Origin: Pteria penguin | Taxonomy: Eukaryota; Mollusca; Bivalvia; Pterioida; Pteriidae | NCBI GenBank assembly: GCA_035048485.1 | Contig: CM068585.1 | Coordinates: forward strand, 18,594,501-18,658,500 | Direction of reading: 5' to 3' | DNA: 64,000 nt | Shown: positions 24,425 through 35,227 of the stretch, one piece after another | How the letters are laid out: each line of letters starts with the position of its first letter | Numbering within the stretch: the stretch's first letter is position 1 | Program-made: the position numbers and the translations under genes | Notes under the pieces: model-generated | Seen by the model: the letters and a program-made list of their open reading frames with translations, nothing else | Told to the model about the DNA's origin: nothing | Database searches by the model: none

Positions 24425-24616
24425 GTAAAGAAAAAACCTCACAATAACAGAAGGGTCTTCCGATGGAATCGGAAGACCCTAATAATAACAAATGTAAAGA
24501 AAAAACCTCACAATAACAGAAGGGTCTTCCGATGGAATCGGAAGACCCTAATAACAAATGTAAAGAAAAAACCTCACAAAAACAAAAGGGTCTTCCGATG
24601 GAATCGGAAGACCCTA
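24421..24616. repeat. Three tandem hairpin units (69 and 66 bp spacing)
   Basis: Each unit is AAATGTAAAGAAAAAACCTC followed by a perfect hairpin, AGGGTCTTCCGAT-GGA-ATCGGAAGACCCT, with stems at 24452-24480, 24521-24549 and 24587-24615. The 13-bp stem with a 3-base loop is conserved in all three while the spacers vary slightly. GGGTCTTCC also occurs at the start of each 2-kb unit. A repetitive open frame running through it (24323-24808) is probably not a gene. Confidence 0.85.
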
Positions 24617-24863
24617 ACTAGAATCTTCATTACTGCACTAAAGAATGTACTTTCTATTACCCAAGACAAATCCCACACATTGTTTACACCAAACTATAGC
24701 ATGTCCACACCTCCCGATTACCAAGCGCCTCTAGGCAAACACCCCGAGCTGGAGACAAGCAGTGATTTCGGCGACCAGTTAAACCACGCCCCCAGCTTAC
24801 TCACGTGACTTCAACCGTACGGTCAAAAAGTTTCCCCTTTAAACTCGATATCATGGAAATAAT

Positions 24864-24884
24864 CAGTCAATAATAATGTCTCTG
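24864..24884. mobile_element. Short insertion, one palindrome arm decayed (21 bp)
   Basis: CAGTCAATAATAATGTCTCTG: the right end is intact, the left end altered. Flanks AAATAAT and GAATAAT agree at 6 of 7. Confidence 0.5.
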
Positions 24885-24929
24885 GAATAATTTAATTTTA
24901 ATAGATCAGTACTAAACAGTCAATTATTC

Positions 24930-24947
24930 CAGGGACATGCGTCCCTG
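24930..24947. mobile_element. Shortest palindromic insertion (18 bp), perfect 7-bp duplication
   Basis: CAGGGACATGCGTCCCTG, fully palindromic at its ends. Flanked by ATTATTC at 24923-24929 and 24948-24954, identical. Confidence 0.8.
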
Positions 24948-25402
24948 ATTATTCATAAAAAAACTCACATTATTAGCAGTAAGGTTGGATATATCTCTGT
25001 TTGCGTTAGGTTTTGTAAAGTAATGTTATCAAGGCAAATGGCAAATAGTCTGTATTTCAGTCATAATTACAGTCAAGACCGCAAAAATGCATAACGACTT
25101 ATTAAAGATACAAATGATGAAAAAAGAGATACCGGTAGATAGTGTAATCTGATGGAAGGACTTATAAATTTGTTTAAAAGTCCTTGGCTGATGATATGAG
25201 ACTAGGCTGATGATAGCTACCGTAATAGTCACGTGATCAGAAGATGGTGTAAGTAAGTGTATTATGCGTAGGAATGGTCTATATTTAAAGTAAACTTTAA
25301 AAGCACGAATTCAAGAGATAGATAAGAAAAGTTATATAAAGCGATCACGATTGATCAAGTTGTTTGCGACAATAATTCAGATTCATACAGGTCGGTTTTA
25401 AC

Positions 25403-25438
25403 CAGAGACATACATACACATGTGTATATATGTCTCTG
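25403..25438. mobile_element. Short palindromic insertion (36 bp)
   Basis: CAGAGACATACATACACA and a near-perfect complement. Flanks TTTTAAC and TTTCAAC agree at 6 of 7. Confidence 0.75.
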
Positions 25439-25483
25439 TTTCAACCATGTAAACCAATAATATAATCACGTTTCAATTACTGA

Positions 25484-25509
25484 TTTTTTTTTTTTTTTTT
25501 TTTTTTTTT
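25484..25509. repeat. Poly-T tract
   Basis: 26 T residues; a second tract lies at about 25660-25676. Confidence 0.9.
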
Positions 25510-25519
25510 GGTAAAGAAA

Positions 25520-26300
25520 GTATAAACAAGATAGGTCCTTGTTTTTCTTATTTTTCCTTGAAATCAATTTGTTTGATTTAATTCTAAAGAATTTCTTTCA
25601 TATCGCGTGCCTACGGACATACTGATAGTAAGCTAAGACCCGTTACCGGCTACTAGTTGTTTTTTTTTTTTTTTTTGTCTTTTGAAACGTGATTTTATGA
25701 GATTTTTTTTCACATGATTGTCTGCAATACACAGAATACATATGAATTCATGGTTTGAATACCCTTGATAACGTAGTAGCCGGAAACTGGTCTTAATCGG
25801 GGACTGGTTCTTCGACAGTATACTTCTACATAAATTCTAATATTTTATTATAAATAAAGGAAAATCGGAAATGTCCTATTCTATACATTACTTGTCGAAT
25901 TAATGACCACTACTTTTGTACATTATTCATAAGACATACCGTTGTGCGAGATACGATTTCAGCTTTCCTTTTTTGCTAAGATAGCATTTCCAAATTAATC
26001 ACAATAAAATAAAAGATATGTTCATTAATTTATATACAAGTAACATTTATTTAGAGCGACAGTGTTCAAACCGTTGTAACACATTACCTTTTTAAAGTTA
26101 ATGCAATTGCGTATAATATTCTATTTTACTAACGAATAACTTTTAAATGTATTGTTTATAGAGAGCATTTCACATCAAAATATAAGATACTTATGTCAAA
26201 GTACATTAAATTTAATAGACCCCTAGCTCCAGTAAATGGAATATAAATAGGGCCTGGACAAATTTTAAAGTATGGCTATTGAAACATTACAATGTATCGC
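25520..26300. other. Non-coding, nothing recognised
   Basis: AT-rich sequence without a supported ORF or repeat. ACCCGTTACCGGCTACTAGTT (about 25638) and the complement-like GTAGCCGGAAACTGGTCTTA (about 25778) may be ends of a small decayed palindromic element. Confidence 0.4.
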
Positions 26301-26304
26301 AGGT

Positions 26305-26580
26305 ATCCCAATACAAGATTCTGCAACGATGATAACGATTGCGGTGGGCCGCCGCGTTTTTGTCTTCAAGTGCCTGCGGCGATATGACCAATTGCGGTGA
26401 CCCGTCACCGCAATGGACAATTCAATCTCCTGTCACGACAGTAAAAATTGCGGTGGGTTGCGATGGATTTGAACGTCCACCGCAATCTTATTTTGCGGTG
26501 GGTTGCGGTGATTTCCCACCCAAAAATCGGTTGCGGTGATGGGTGGAAAGTGAGGAATCCGCGTAGGCTGTACTGTACCA
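26305..26580 (-). repeat. ACCGCAA-rich dispersed repeat, copy 2 (inverted)
   Basis: Minus-strand copy of the 11595-11890 repeat. It ends CCGCGTAGGCTGTACTGTAC and contains many TTGCGGTGGGTTGCGGTGA-type words. The ORF at 26339-26539 follows these words and is not a gene. Confidence 0.7.
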
Positions 26581-26759
26581 GGTATATAGTACAGCCACCT
26601 TATTGATTACGGTTAGTTGTGTCAATGTATTGATAAGTCTATATACACGCACAATGACAATATACCACACACATATATCTATACATGTATTTATAATAGC
26701 ATCTTCCCGGTATTCATTGTCATAGTAACCCTTGCCGTTTTGGGTGGTCTGTACGTCGC

Positions 26760-27040
26760 ATCTTTGGCCAAAAGTATATGGTCATGCAATGGACGGGTCT
26801 AGAAATACATATGCTGACATTTCTTTGAAAACATATTGATTGTATTTGCTTGTTGTTTTCCTTTTTGTTTAATGTCAGCATTAATTCACTAACATGCCAA
26901 GTGCATGGGCTTACAATTTTTACCTGGGAACGGACACACCCGAAACTGTATCGGGTTTTTACCTGCCAACTTATAGCCTGATACAGGGCCTCGATTTATA
27001 CTTGCACATCCGAAAGACAGATCTGTAAGAATGCAGAAAA
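26760..27040 (-). mobile_element. Dispersed repeat plus degenerate SINE family B piece
   Basis: GGCCAAAAGTATATGGTCATGCAATGG...GTCTAGAAATACATAT is shared with 49088-49160. From about 26874 the sequence matches the SINE B body on the minus strand in degraded form (GTTTAATGTCAGC, CATCCGAAAGACAG). Confidence 0.5.
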
Positions 27041-27224
27041 TGATTTAATATAGCATAATTCATTTATAAATACTTTAATTCTACACAAAGGTTGAGTAAA
27101 TTCAATATAGAATTAAATCATTGACATTTTGTTTCATTATTGACTATGACTACGTATATACGATATAATTACCATATAAACGCTCTAATACAACGTTTCA
27201 CACGTGCGAATAACCATAAATTTC

Positions 27225-27445
27225 ACTGAGGTAACATAACCATTGATATCCTTCAGGTAAAATAACTCTTAATTTCATCCAGGTAGAATAGCTATTGATG
27301 TTACTGAGGTAATATAACCATTGTTTTATTTAGATAAAAATCATTAATGTCAATCCGGTAAAATAGCCGTTGTATCATTCAGGTAAAATTACAATTGTTT
27401 CATTTAGGTAAAATAATCGGTGATGTTATTCAGATAAAATATATT
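27225..27445. repeat. Minisatellite, about 26 bp unit, degenerate
   Basis: Eight to nine units of the type AGGTAAAATAACCATTGATG + TYATTC, each diverged. Confidence 0.7.
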
Positions 27446-27514
27446 AAGTTATAAACGATGAACAAGTCACAGTGATATAGTTCTGTTTCTTATCAACATA
27501 CACGCATGTGTAAC

Positions 27515-27705
27515 ATCACGTAGGTCCAAGGTATGTAGCAAGGGTTACACTTGGTATAAGGATTAAAGAGTGTTTGACTTTTGGTGCTAGCGATCCAAGT
27601 TCGATTTACAGATAGTGCCAGTGTGTTTATTAATACTTTGGTTATCAGCTGGCTCCATGTCGCGACATGCCCGACAAGATTTAAGAGCAACATAAACCAA
27701 ACCAA
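27515..27705 (+). mobile_element. Diverged SINE, family A
   Basis: A weak head (AAGGATTAAAGAGTGTTTGAC, GATCCAAGTTCGATT) and a better-kept body/tail (CTCCATGTCGCGACATG, ACCAAACCAACCAAC) align with the intact family A copy at 27939-28114. Confidence 0.55.
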
Positions 27706-27779
27706 CCAACGAGGGAAACCAACATTGATAACATACCTGTAACTGTATTTAATGTGACACCAACATGTAAATAATAACA

Positions 27780-29865
27780 GTGGTGCTTATATATCACGTG
27801 ATACTTACATATACCACAACTGAGAAATCATCATGTACCACAACTGTACTTAAAATCATGGGAAATCAGCATGTACCACACCTGTATTTAAAATCGTCGG
27901 AAATCAGCATGTACCATAACTGTACTCCAAATCATGGGAGGGGCAGGCTTGGTGTAGTGGTTAAGCGCTTGGCTTGCGGCGCCGACGATCCGGGTTCGAT
28001 TCCCGGGTTGCGCCACTATGTTTAAGAGGTTGGTAACCTCCTGCTTCCATGTCGCGATATAACTGAAATATTGTTGAAAGCGACGTAAAACACCAATCAA
28101 CCAACCAACCAACCAAATCATGGGGAACCCACATGTACAGTAACAGTGTCTTAGAATTAGACAGAACCGACATACCTCATACCCGTGCCTTTAAATGAAG
28201 TGTAACCTACCTGTACTATAACGAACTGGAACCAAAATGTAATATAATTGTGCCTTAGAATGAGATGGAACCAAAATGTACCATACCTGTGTCTTAAACT
28301 CAGATGAAACCAAACTGTACCATGACTGTGCATGGAAATCATATGGAACCAACATGTACCATAAGTGTGCTTTAAAATCAGATGGAACCAATTTGTAACA
28401 TAACGTTACCCTAAATTCAGATGGAACCAACATATACCATAACTATTACTTAAACTCAGATGGAACCAAAATGTACCATAACTGTTCGTTAAAATCAGAT
28501 GGAACCAAATATACCATAACTGTGCCTTAAACTCAGATGGAACGAACATGTACCATAACTATTCATCAAAATCAAATGGAACCAACATGTACCATTACTG
28601 TTCCTTAAACTCAGATGGAACCAAAATGTACCATAACTGTGTCTTAAAATCAGATGGAACAAACATGTACCATATCTGTTTCTTAAACTCAGATGGAACC
28701 AAAATGTTCCATAACTTTATCTCAAAATTAGATGGAACCAACTCTACCATAACTGTGCATGAAAATCAGATGGAACCAGTATGTACCATAACTGTGCCTT
28801 AAACTCAGATGGAACCAAAATATACCATAACTGTGCCTTAAGATCAGATGGAACCAACATGTACCATAACTGTGCCTTATATTCAGATGGAATCAAAATG
28901 TACCATAACTGTTCCTTAAAATCAGATGGAACCATAAACTCAGATGGAACCAACATGTACCATAACTTTTCCTTAAACTCAGATGGAACCAACATGTACC
29001 ATAACTGTGCCTTATATTCAGATGGAATCAAAATGTACCATAACTGTTCCTTAAAATCAGATGGAACCATAAACTCAGATGGAACCAAAATGTACCATAA
29101 CTTTTCCTTAAAATCAGATGGAACCAGTATGTACCATAACTTTTCCTTAAAATCAGATGGAACCAACATGTACCATAACTGTGCCTTAAACTCAGATGGA
29201 ACCAACATGTACCATTACTGTTCCTTAAAGCCCTATGAAACCTTAAACTCATGTGGAACCAAAAATGTACCTTAACTGTGCCTTAAAATCAGATGGAACC
29301 AAAATGTACCATAAGTGTGCCTTAAAATCAGATGGAACCAACATGTACCATATAACTGTTCCTTAAACTCAGATGGAACCAAAATATACCATAACTGTGC
29401 CTTATATTCAGATGGAACCAAAATGTACCATAACTGTTCCTTAAACTTAAATGGAACCAAAATGTACCATAACTATGTCTTAAACTCAGATGGAACCAAA
29501 TATACCATAACTGTGCCTTAAACTCAGGTTGAACCAAAATGTACCATAACTGTGCCTTAAACTCATGTGTTACTACATGTACCATAACTGTTCCTTAGGC
29601 TCAGATGGAACCAACATGTACAATTATAATGCCATAAAATCAGATGGACACAACATGTACCATTACTGTTCCTTAAAATCAGATGAAACCTTGAACTCAG
29701 ATGGAACCAAAATGTACTATAACTGTGCCTTAAACTCAGGTGGAACCAAAATGTACCATAACTGTACCTAAAACTCATATGTAACTAAATGTACCATAAC
29801 TGTTCCTTAAAATCAGATGGAACCAATATGTACAATTATAATGCCTTAAAATCAGGATAAACCAA
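27780..29865. repeat. 39-bp minisatellite array, interrupted by a SINE
   Basis: About 45-50 units of the type TGTACCATAACTGTGCCTTA + AAYTCAGATGGAACCAAMA. The 39-bp period equals 13 codons, so several frames stay open on both strands and produce apparent proteins of 60-164 residues made of a 13-residue motif (MYHNCALNSDGTN on the plus strand). No splice or start support and both strands equally open, so coding is unlikely. Units are more decayed in the first 500 bp. Confidence 0.9.
27939..28114 (+). mobile_element. tRNA-derived SINE, family A, full copy with target duplication
   Basis: Head with A-box TGGTGTAGTGGTTAAGCGC and B-box GGTTCGATTCC, body TCCTGCTTCCATGTCGCGAT, then AAAGCGACGTAAAACACCAA and a (CAAC)n tail. 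Flanked by AAATCATGGG (27929-27938 and 28115-28124). It interrupts the 39-bp minisatellite, so the array predates it. Confidence 0.88.
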
Positions 29866-29978
29866 CAGGTGCGAAAACTGTGCCTATATATATCACGTGA
29901 TACCAACATGACTGCGGTTGCTTACCGTGTGAAGCTAATGTGTACCATAATTGTACTTCTACATCATTTGGAAATGCC

Positions 29979-30050
29979 ATTTACTGTGTATGTAACTTGT
30001 TTATATTTGGTACCATTTACTGTGTATGTAACTTGTTTATATTTGGTAAG
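29979..30050 (+). repeat. Exact 36-bp tandem duplication
   Basis: CATTTACTGTGTATGTAACT + TGTTTATATTTGGTAC occurs twice back to back. Confidence 0.85.
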
Positions 30051-30059
30051 TATGGTAAC

Positions 30060-30860
30060 ATGGCTGTAGCGATATACAACCTGTAACCAACATACACTAC
30101 GAATTTGCGTGTACAGGAACATATACATGTATACAACATGAATCCACAATGTATCATAACTATGCTTAGTATCAAAAGAAACCGTGCTTTTATAACACGT
30201 GGAAGTCAAATGTATTACATTGGCGGATATATAGTATTTTACAGACATGTAATAAAACAGTCTGTATGCACAAGCGTAGGAACCTGGGTCCCTTTCTGGC
30301 TGAAAGGTTATATGACTACTTTAAAACTTTATTTTATTCTCTGGACCATATGGTCATTGAAGCAGGTTAAGATCCCCGGACCTCCTTATCAAATGATATG
30401 ATCACTTATACAACACCTTTCATGTTTAACCATCATTTAAAATATATTAATCTTGTTTTGAATAAATATTGTACAAACATGTAAACCTTTACAATATACA
30501 TGTACAATATTTGTGCCTTAAAATTATGTAGGATTTAAATTACCATAATGTTGAATATTTCATAAAGCTCCTATACGACGTGTACAATGATTATGTCTAC
30601 ATGAAATCAATATAAACATTCACAGATCACGTGGTACTAACATCTGCAATATTTTCTCTGATATATTGACGGACAGCATTTACAATATTTACACCTTTCA
30701 CTTTGTGTAAAATATCAACAATTCCATATACAACTATTTCAACTGTACCACATATGGGGACTAACAACAAATAAGCATAATTATGAACATAAAGGATCAG
30801 TATGTTACAGAACACTGCTTGTCTATCTCGGAGCTTGCGCAGACCCAGATGAGGAATTAC
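30060..30860. other. Non-coding, nothing recognised
   Basis: AT-rich; ORFs on both strands are short and unremarkable. Confidence 0.45.
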
Positions 30861-30861
30861 G

Positions 30862-30880
30862 TCCGGTGTTATATAGTAGT

Positions 30881-30949
<69 letters not shown>

Positions 30950-31055
30950 ATAGTAGTTTTTCTCCCCGGAAAAATGGCTATATAGTAGTTTTCCCCCATG
31001 GCGGAAAAACTACTATATAGTAGTCTTTCACCCATAGTCGTTTTTCCCCCTTACG
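30862..31055. repeat. ATATAGTAGTTTTTCCCC repeat with a 68-base poly-C tract
   Basis: CCGGTGTTATATAGTAGTT leads into 68 consecutive C (30882-30949), then alternating TATATAGTAGTTTTTC and its complement GAAAAACTACTATATAG. The same words and the CCGGTGTTATATAGT end recur, complemented, at 32430-32607. Confidence 0.75.
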
Positions 31056-31059
31056 TAAC

Positions 31060-31632
31060 GGTTTGGAAATTATACACGTTCGTTCTGAATTAGTCAGATA
31101 ACATTTGAAATACAAAGGTACTATAGTATTAGACTGTGGGTCAAACCGATGGTATTAGGGTTAATGGGTTTCTATATACTGTTAAGTGTTCTGTTTGTGC
31201 GTGTATGTGTGTGTATTTATTTTGTGTTTTATGTATTTATTTACAAGTCTTTCTTTTTATATATTTACCACAGTATGCTATTTTCTTCTATTATTTCATT
31301 GTAAAAATTGTCGTTTACTTGCGTATAGATGTCAATCATGACGTCAGGCTGTAACTCAAGATTCGATCCCAGGAAACTTTTCGTAATACAACATAAGTAA
31401 AATAGGAATTTATCAATCAAAATATTCCAATGACAAATATAAGAATTGAACGTGCAAGAATTCCTTGAACATTCAATACCTAAATAATTTAAGACTGATG
31501 CATTATATATATCACAATATCGCTCATCATGTACAGAGTACATGATGGACATGAACATAATAGAAGGGAATTTCACCCAAGTGTCCACGATTTGCAATCT
31601 ACAACAAGGTTTGTCTAGTCGCAGATGTTGTA
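31060..31632. other. Non-coding, nothing recognised
   Basis: Short ORFs on both strands without recognisable content. Confidence 0.4.
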
Positions 31633-31639
31633 AATCATG

Positions 31640-32125
31640 ATCACAAGAATGCGATTTCCTTGTCCCTTACGCAAAGTATGAAAGGTTTCATTTAAAAGTA
31701 TCTATATGCTAAGTTTCAAAGCTCTACACCCTTTTGTGTAGAAGATATAGTCAAGGTTAAAGTTTTTGAAAAGTAGGTCACACTTCAAGATCAAGGTCAT
31801 TAGGTCAAAAGTCATGGTCCCAAATTAAAGATCTTATCACAAGTAATCTATACATGTATATGAAGTTCAAAACCCCTTTTCCTTTTGGTACAAAAGATAC
31901 AGCCATAGTTTAAGTTTTTGAAAACGTAGAGCACCAAGGTCAAAGTCACTAGTTAAAAAATCATGGTCCCAAATAAAAGGTCATCACAAGAAAACTATAT
32001 GTGGAGTTTCAAAGCCTTGTACATCTTGGTACAAACGATATAGTCAAGGTTTTTGCCACAGGCGAAGAGTCTAAGACAGGCCAAAAACTAGATGCCCCCG
32101 AACTTCATTCCGGGGGCATAAAAAC
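31640..32125 (+). repeat. Dispersed GGTCAAGGTCA-type bivalve repeat with 3' hairpin
   Basis: Two to three diverged blocks containing TGAAGTTCAAA.CCC, AAAGATACAG, AAGTTTTTGAAAA and CAAGGTCAAAGTCAC.AG. It ends with the hairpin ATGCCCCCG-AACTTCATTC-CGGGGGCAT and an A-rich tail. The 3' hairpin plus A tail suggests a retroposed or otherwise mobile family. No coding frame. Confidence 0.65.
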
Positions 32126-32429
32126 GAACTTGTTTTTCTTTTTTCCATTTGTATATATAGAGATTTCTCGGATTAAATAAAGATATCTTAATGAAAGTAT
32201 ATAAATCTGTTCTAAATAAATGCATTTGTATTTGGAAAAGAGATCAAAATTAAAGACATTTCTACTTAAGAAAATGAGATACATGTATCTCTAAATTAAT
32301 TGGATATATCTCCGTATAAAAAAAATTTGAGATATCTCTATTTTAGATAGAAATCTATTTATTTTTAACAAGGTAACAAGGTGGATTTACTTACAAGTAT
32401 GTGTGAAAAGAAAATCCGGAATTTCTCAT

Positions 32430-32607
32430 TGGGGGGGAGGGGGGGGATCCACTATATAGTAGTTTTTCCCCGGGGGAAAATGGCTATAAGAGGGGGGGGG
32501 GATGGATATATAGCCATTTTTCTGGGGGAAAAAACTACTATATAGCCATTTTCCGGGGGGGGGATGGCTAGGGGGAAAAACCACTATATAACACCGGGGA
32601 ACCCGGA
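32430..32607. repeat. ATATAGTAGTTTTTCCCC repeat, second copy
   Basis: Alternating CTATATAGTAGTTTTTCCCC, GGGGGAAAAACTACTATATAG and ATGGCTAT words with several G runs. Ends ACTATATAACACCGG, the complement of the start of the copy at 30862. Confidence 0.7.
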
Positions 32608-32744
32608 ATTTTTATGGATGAAATCCTCTTTCCTTGACATCATTGATCTCCAAAGAATGGTCTCCATTTTAAAAATATTTGGATCTACGCTGTATTAAAA
32701 TACTTCTTGGTAATCGATCAGTTACGTCCTCTGCTTTTATTCTA

Positions 32745-34190
32745 TATAGATTGACAATAAATGCGTTTTTATTCTATACAGAGACGATTAAGTGATAATG
32801 ACTGTAACTATATGAAGCTAACAGTGACAGTAAGCTCGCCTGTATTCTATATAGACCCTAAAATGACAATGACTGTAAGTATGTGAAACGAAGACTGACA
32901 ATAAGCTCGCCTGTATTCTGTATAGACCCTAAAATGACAATGACTGTAAATATATGAAACGAAGACTGACAATAATCTCGCCTGTATTCTATATAGACCC
33001 TAAAATGACAATGACTGTAAGTAAGTGAAACGAAGATTGACAATAAGCTTGCCTGTATTCTATATAGAAAATAAAGTGATAATGACTGTATATGAAACAA
33101 ACAGTGATGACAGTAATCTCGCCTGTATTCTATATAGACGATAAAATATGACAATGACTTTAACTATATGAAACTAACAATGACGATAAGTTCGCCTGTA
33201 TTCTATATAGACGATAAAGTGAAAATTAACTGTAACAATATAAAACTAATAGTGACAATAAGCTCGCCTGTATTCGATATAAAACATAAAATGACAATGA
33301 CTGTAATTATATGAAACTAACAGTGACAATAAGCCCGCCTGTATTCTATATAGACTCCAAAATGACAATGATTGTAACTACATAGTAAATAAAACGAAGA
33401 CTGACAATGAGTTCGCTTGTATTCTATATAGACGATAAACTATATGAAACAAACAATGACAATAAGCTCGCCTGTGTTTTCTATATACCATAAATATGAC
33501 AATGATTGTAACTACATGAAAATAAGAGTGACAGTAAGATTGTCTGTATTCTATCTAAACGTTAAAGAGATACGACTGTAACTACATGAAACTAAGAGTG
33601 ACAGTAAGATTGTCTGTACTCTATATAAATGCTTAAGCTATATGACTGTAATTACATGAAAATAAGAATGACAGTTAACTCGTCTGTATTCTTTTTAAGT
33701 GTTTAAGTAATAATGACTGTAACTATAGGAAACAGTGGCTATAAACACACCTGTATTCTTTATAGAAATTAAAGTGTCAGTGACTGTAACTATATGAATT
33801 TAACGGTGACATAGCTCGCCTGTATTTTGTATAAACGTTAAGGTGTCAATGACTGTTACTACATGCCAAAATTCGCCTGTATTCTATATAGACGTTAAGG
33901 TGTCAATGGCTGTTACTACATGCCAAAATTTACTTGTATTCTAATAGACGTTAAGGTGTCATTGACTGTAACTACATGAATCTAATAGTGACAAAGCTAG
34001 CCTGTATTCTATACAGGCGTAACGGTGTCTATGACTGTAACTACATGAATCTAAGAATGACATAACTCGCCTGTATTCTTTGTAGACGTTATAGGTGTCA
34101 ATGACTGTAACTACATTAACCTTACAATGACAATAAGCTCGTCTGAATTCTATAATAGATGATAAGATATCAGTACATGAGCTGCCAATA
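32745..34190. repeat. Minisatellite, about 71-85 bp unit
   Basis: About 19 units with the landmarks TGACAATAAGCTCGCCTGTA, TTCTATATAGAC and AATGACTGTAACTATATGAA. The first units (32830-33060) are the most alike; later ones have indels and substitutions. Confidence 0.85.
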
Positions 34191-34199
34191 AATATAACC

Positions 34200-34730
34200 G
34201 TATGAACCCAAGAGCGCCAATTAAATCCCCGATATTCTCTCTATACATCATAATGTAATTACACGAAAAACTATGTACAATTTCTTTTATTACTTGTTAG
34301 CAGCAATGTTTGTAAATGTAGAACTTGAGATAAAAATCTTTAAAAAGCATGAAACAGAACACCATATGTATATTGTAACTAGGATTTTCAATAACTGTGT
34401 CGTACTATTACATTTACGTTATTTGCTTTATCAAAGTTTTGGTTTGAAAATTTGTATATTATATGATAAATTATCAGTTTTAAATGAGTCTGTGCATGTG
34501 TACCACGTGAAACTAGAACAGTGTATTTCTATGCCGTGACAGGAGACGTTTACTCCTCTTGTATATCTGGTCCTAAGGGCTCTGGACTTTTTGTGTGGTA
34601 TAATAACATAACACTTATTACTTTCGTTTTCCACGTGATAAATCTTGTGTGTGTATGCAAGACCAGTAACTTTCTTTACCTTAATCAATATTAGGTACAT
34701 CAGAAATCCAGATACTCATCCACCCACACT
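34200..34730. other. Non-coding, nothing recognised
   Basis: Overlapping plus- and minus-strand ORFs (34273-34539, 34431-34700) have no recognisable motifs. Confidence 0.4.
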
Positions 34731-34734
34731 ATTT

Positions 34735-34880
34735 GAGGCTAGTGGTAGAATTAAGATGATTTAAGACACATTATACGACGTATTTTGATGAACCTATAAC
34801 ATTAATATAAAGTAACTTATGGCGGATTCAGTGGGAGGGCGGATGTAATGTTCAAGCCCCCACCCCTCTTGGAAAAAAAA
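34735..34880 (+). repeat. Dispersed repeat ending in GGCGGATTCAG, copy 1
   Basis: GATGATTTAAGACACATT...TATTTTGATGAACCTATAACATTAATAT...TGGCGGATTCAGTGGG. It is matched by 38115-38210 in the same order. The last part equals one end of the GGCGGATCCAG MITE family. Confidence 0.6.
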
Positions 34881-35227
34881 ATAGAGAGAGAGAGAGAGAG
34901 CTAGAGCTTGAGCTTGTTTTCATGTACGTTATCTTCTTCTTTCTCAATGTGACCTGCACTGAAATACTTCTGTCTTTCATAGTGTTTCATTCATTTGTTT
35001 AGAAAATTTCCATAGTTACTATTATATGTACTTCCTCTAAATGTACAGGAGGCAGATATTTGTCAGTTCCGGATACGATGTATCAATGAAGTAATGTATG
35101 GAACACCGTTTTCTCATTAATTAAACTGTATTAAGACTCCCATATCATTTGAATGTGTGATAGTTGAATTCACTATTCTCATACTGCAAGTAAAATGAAG
35201 TGTTAATCATCGTTCGTTACATCACCC

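Noticed and set aside
24323..24808. 161-codon ORF over the (TAA)n tract and hairpin units
   Set aside because: It is a read-through of repeats, with isoleucine runs from (ATA)n and three near-identical peptide copies.
27961..28016. Possible functional tRNA gene
   Set aside because: Box A and B are present, but the sequence continues into the SINE body and tail and no cloverleaf with a proper acceptor stem is apparent.
28781..29275. 164-codon repetitive ORF in the 39-bp array
   Set aside because: The minus strand is equally open (154 codons); the period is a multiple of three and no splice or start support is seen.
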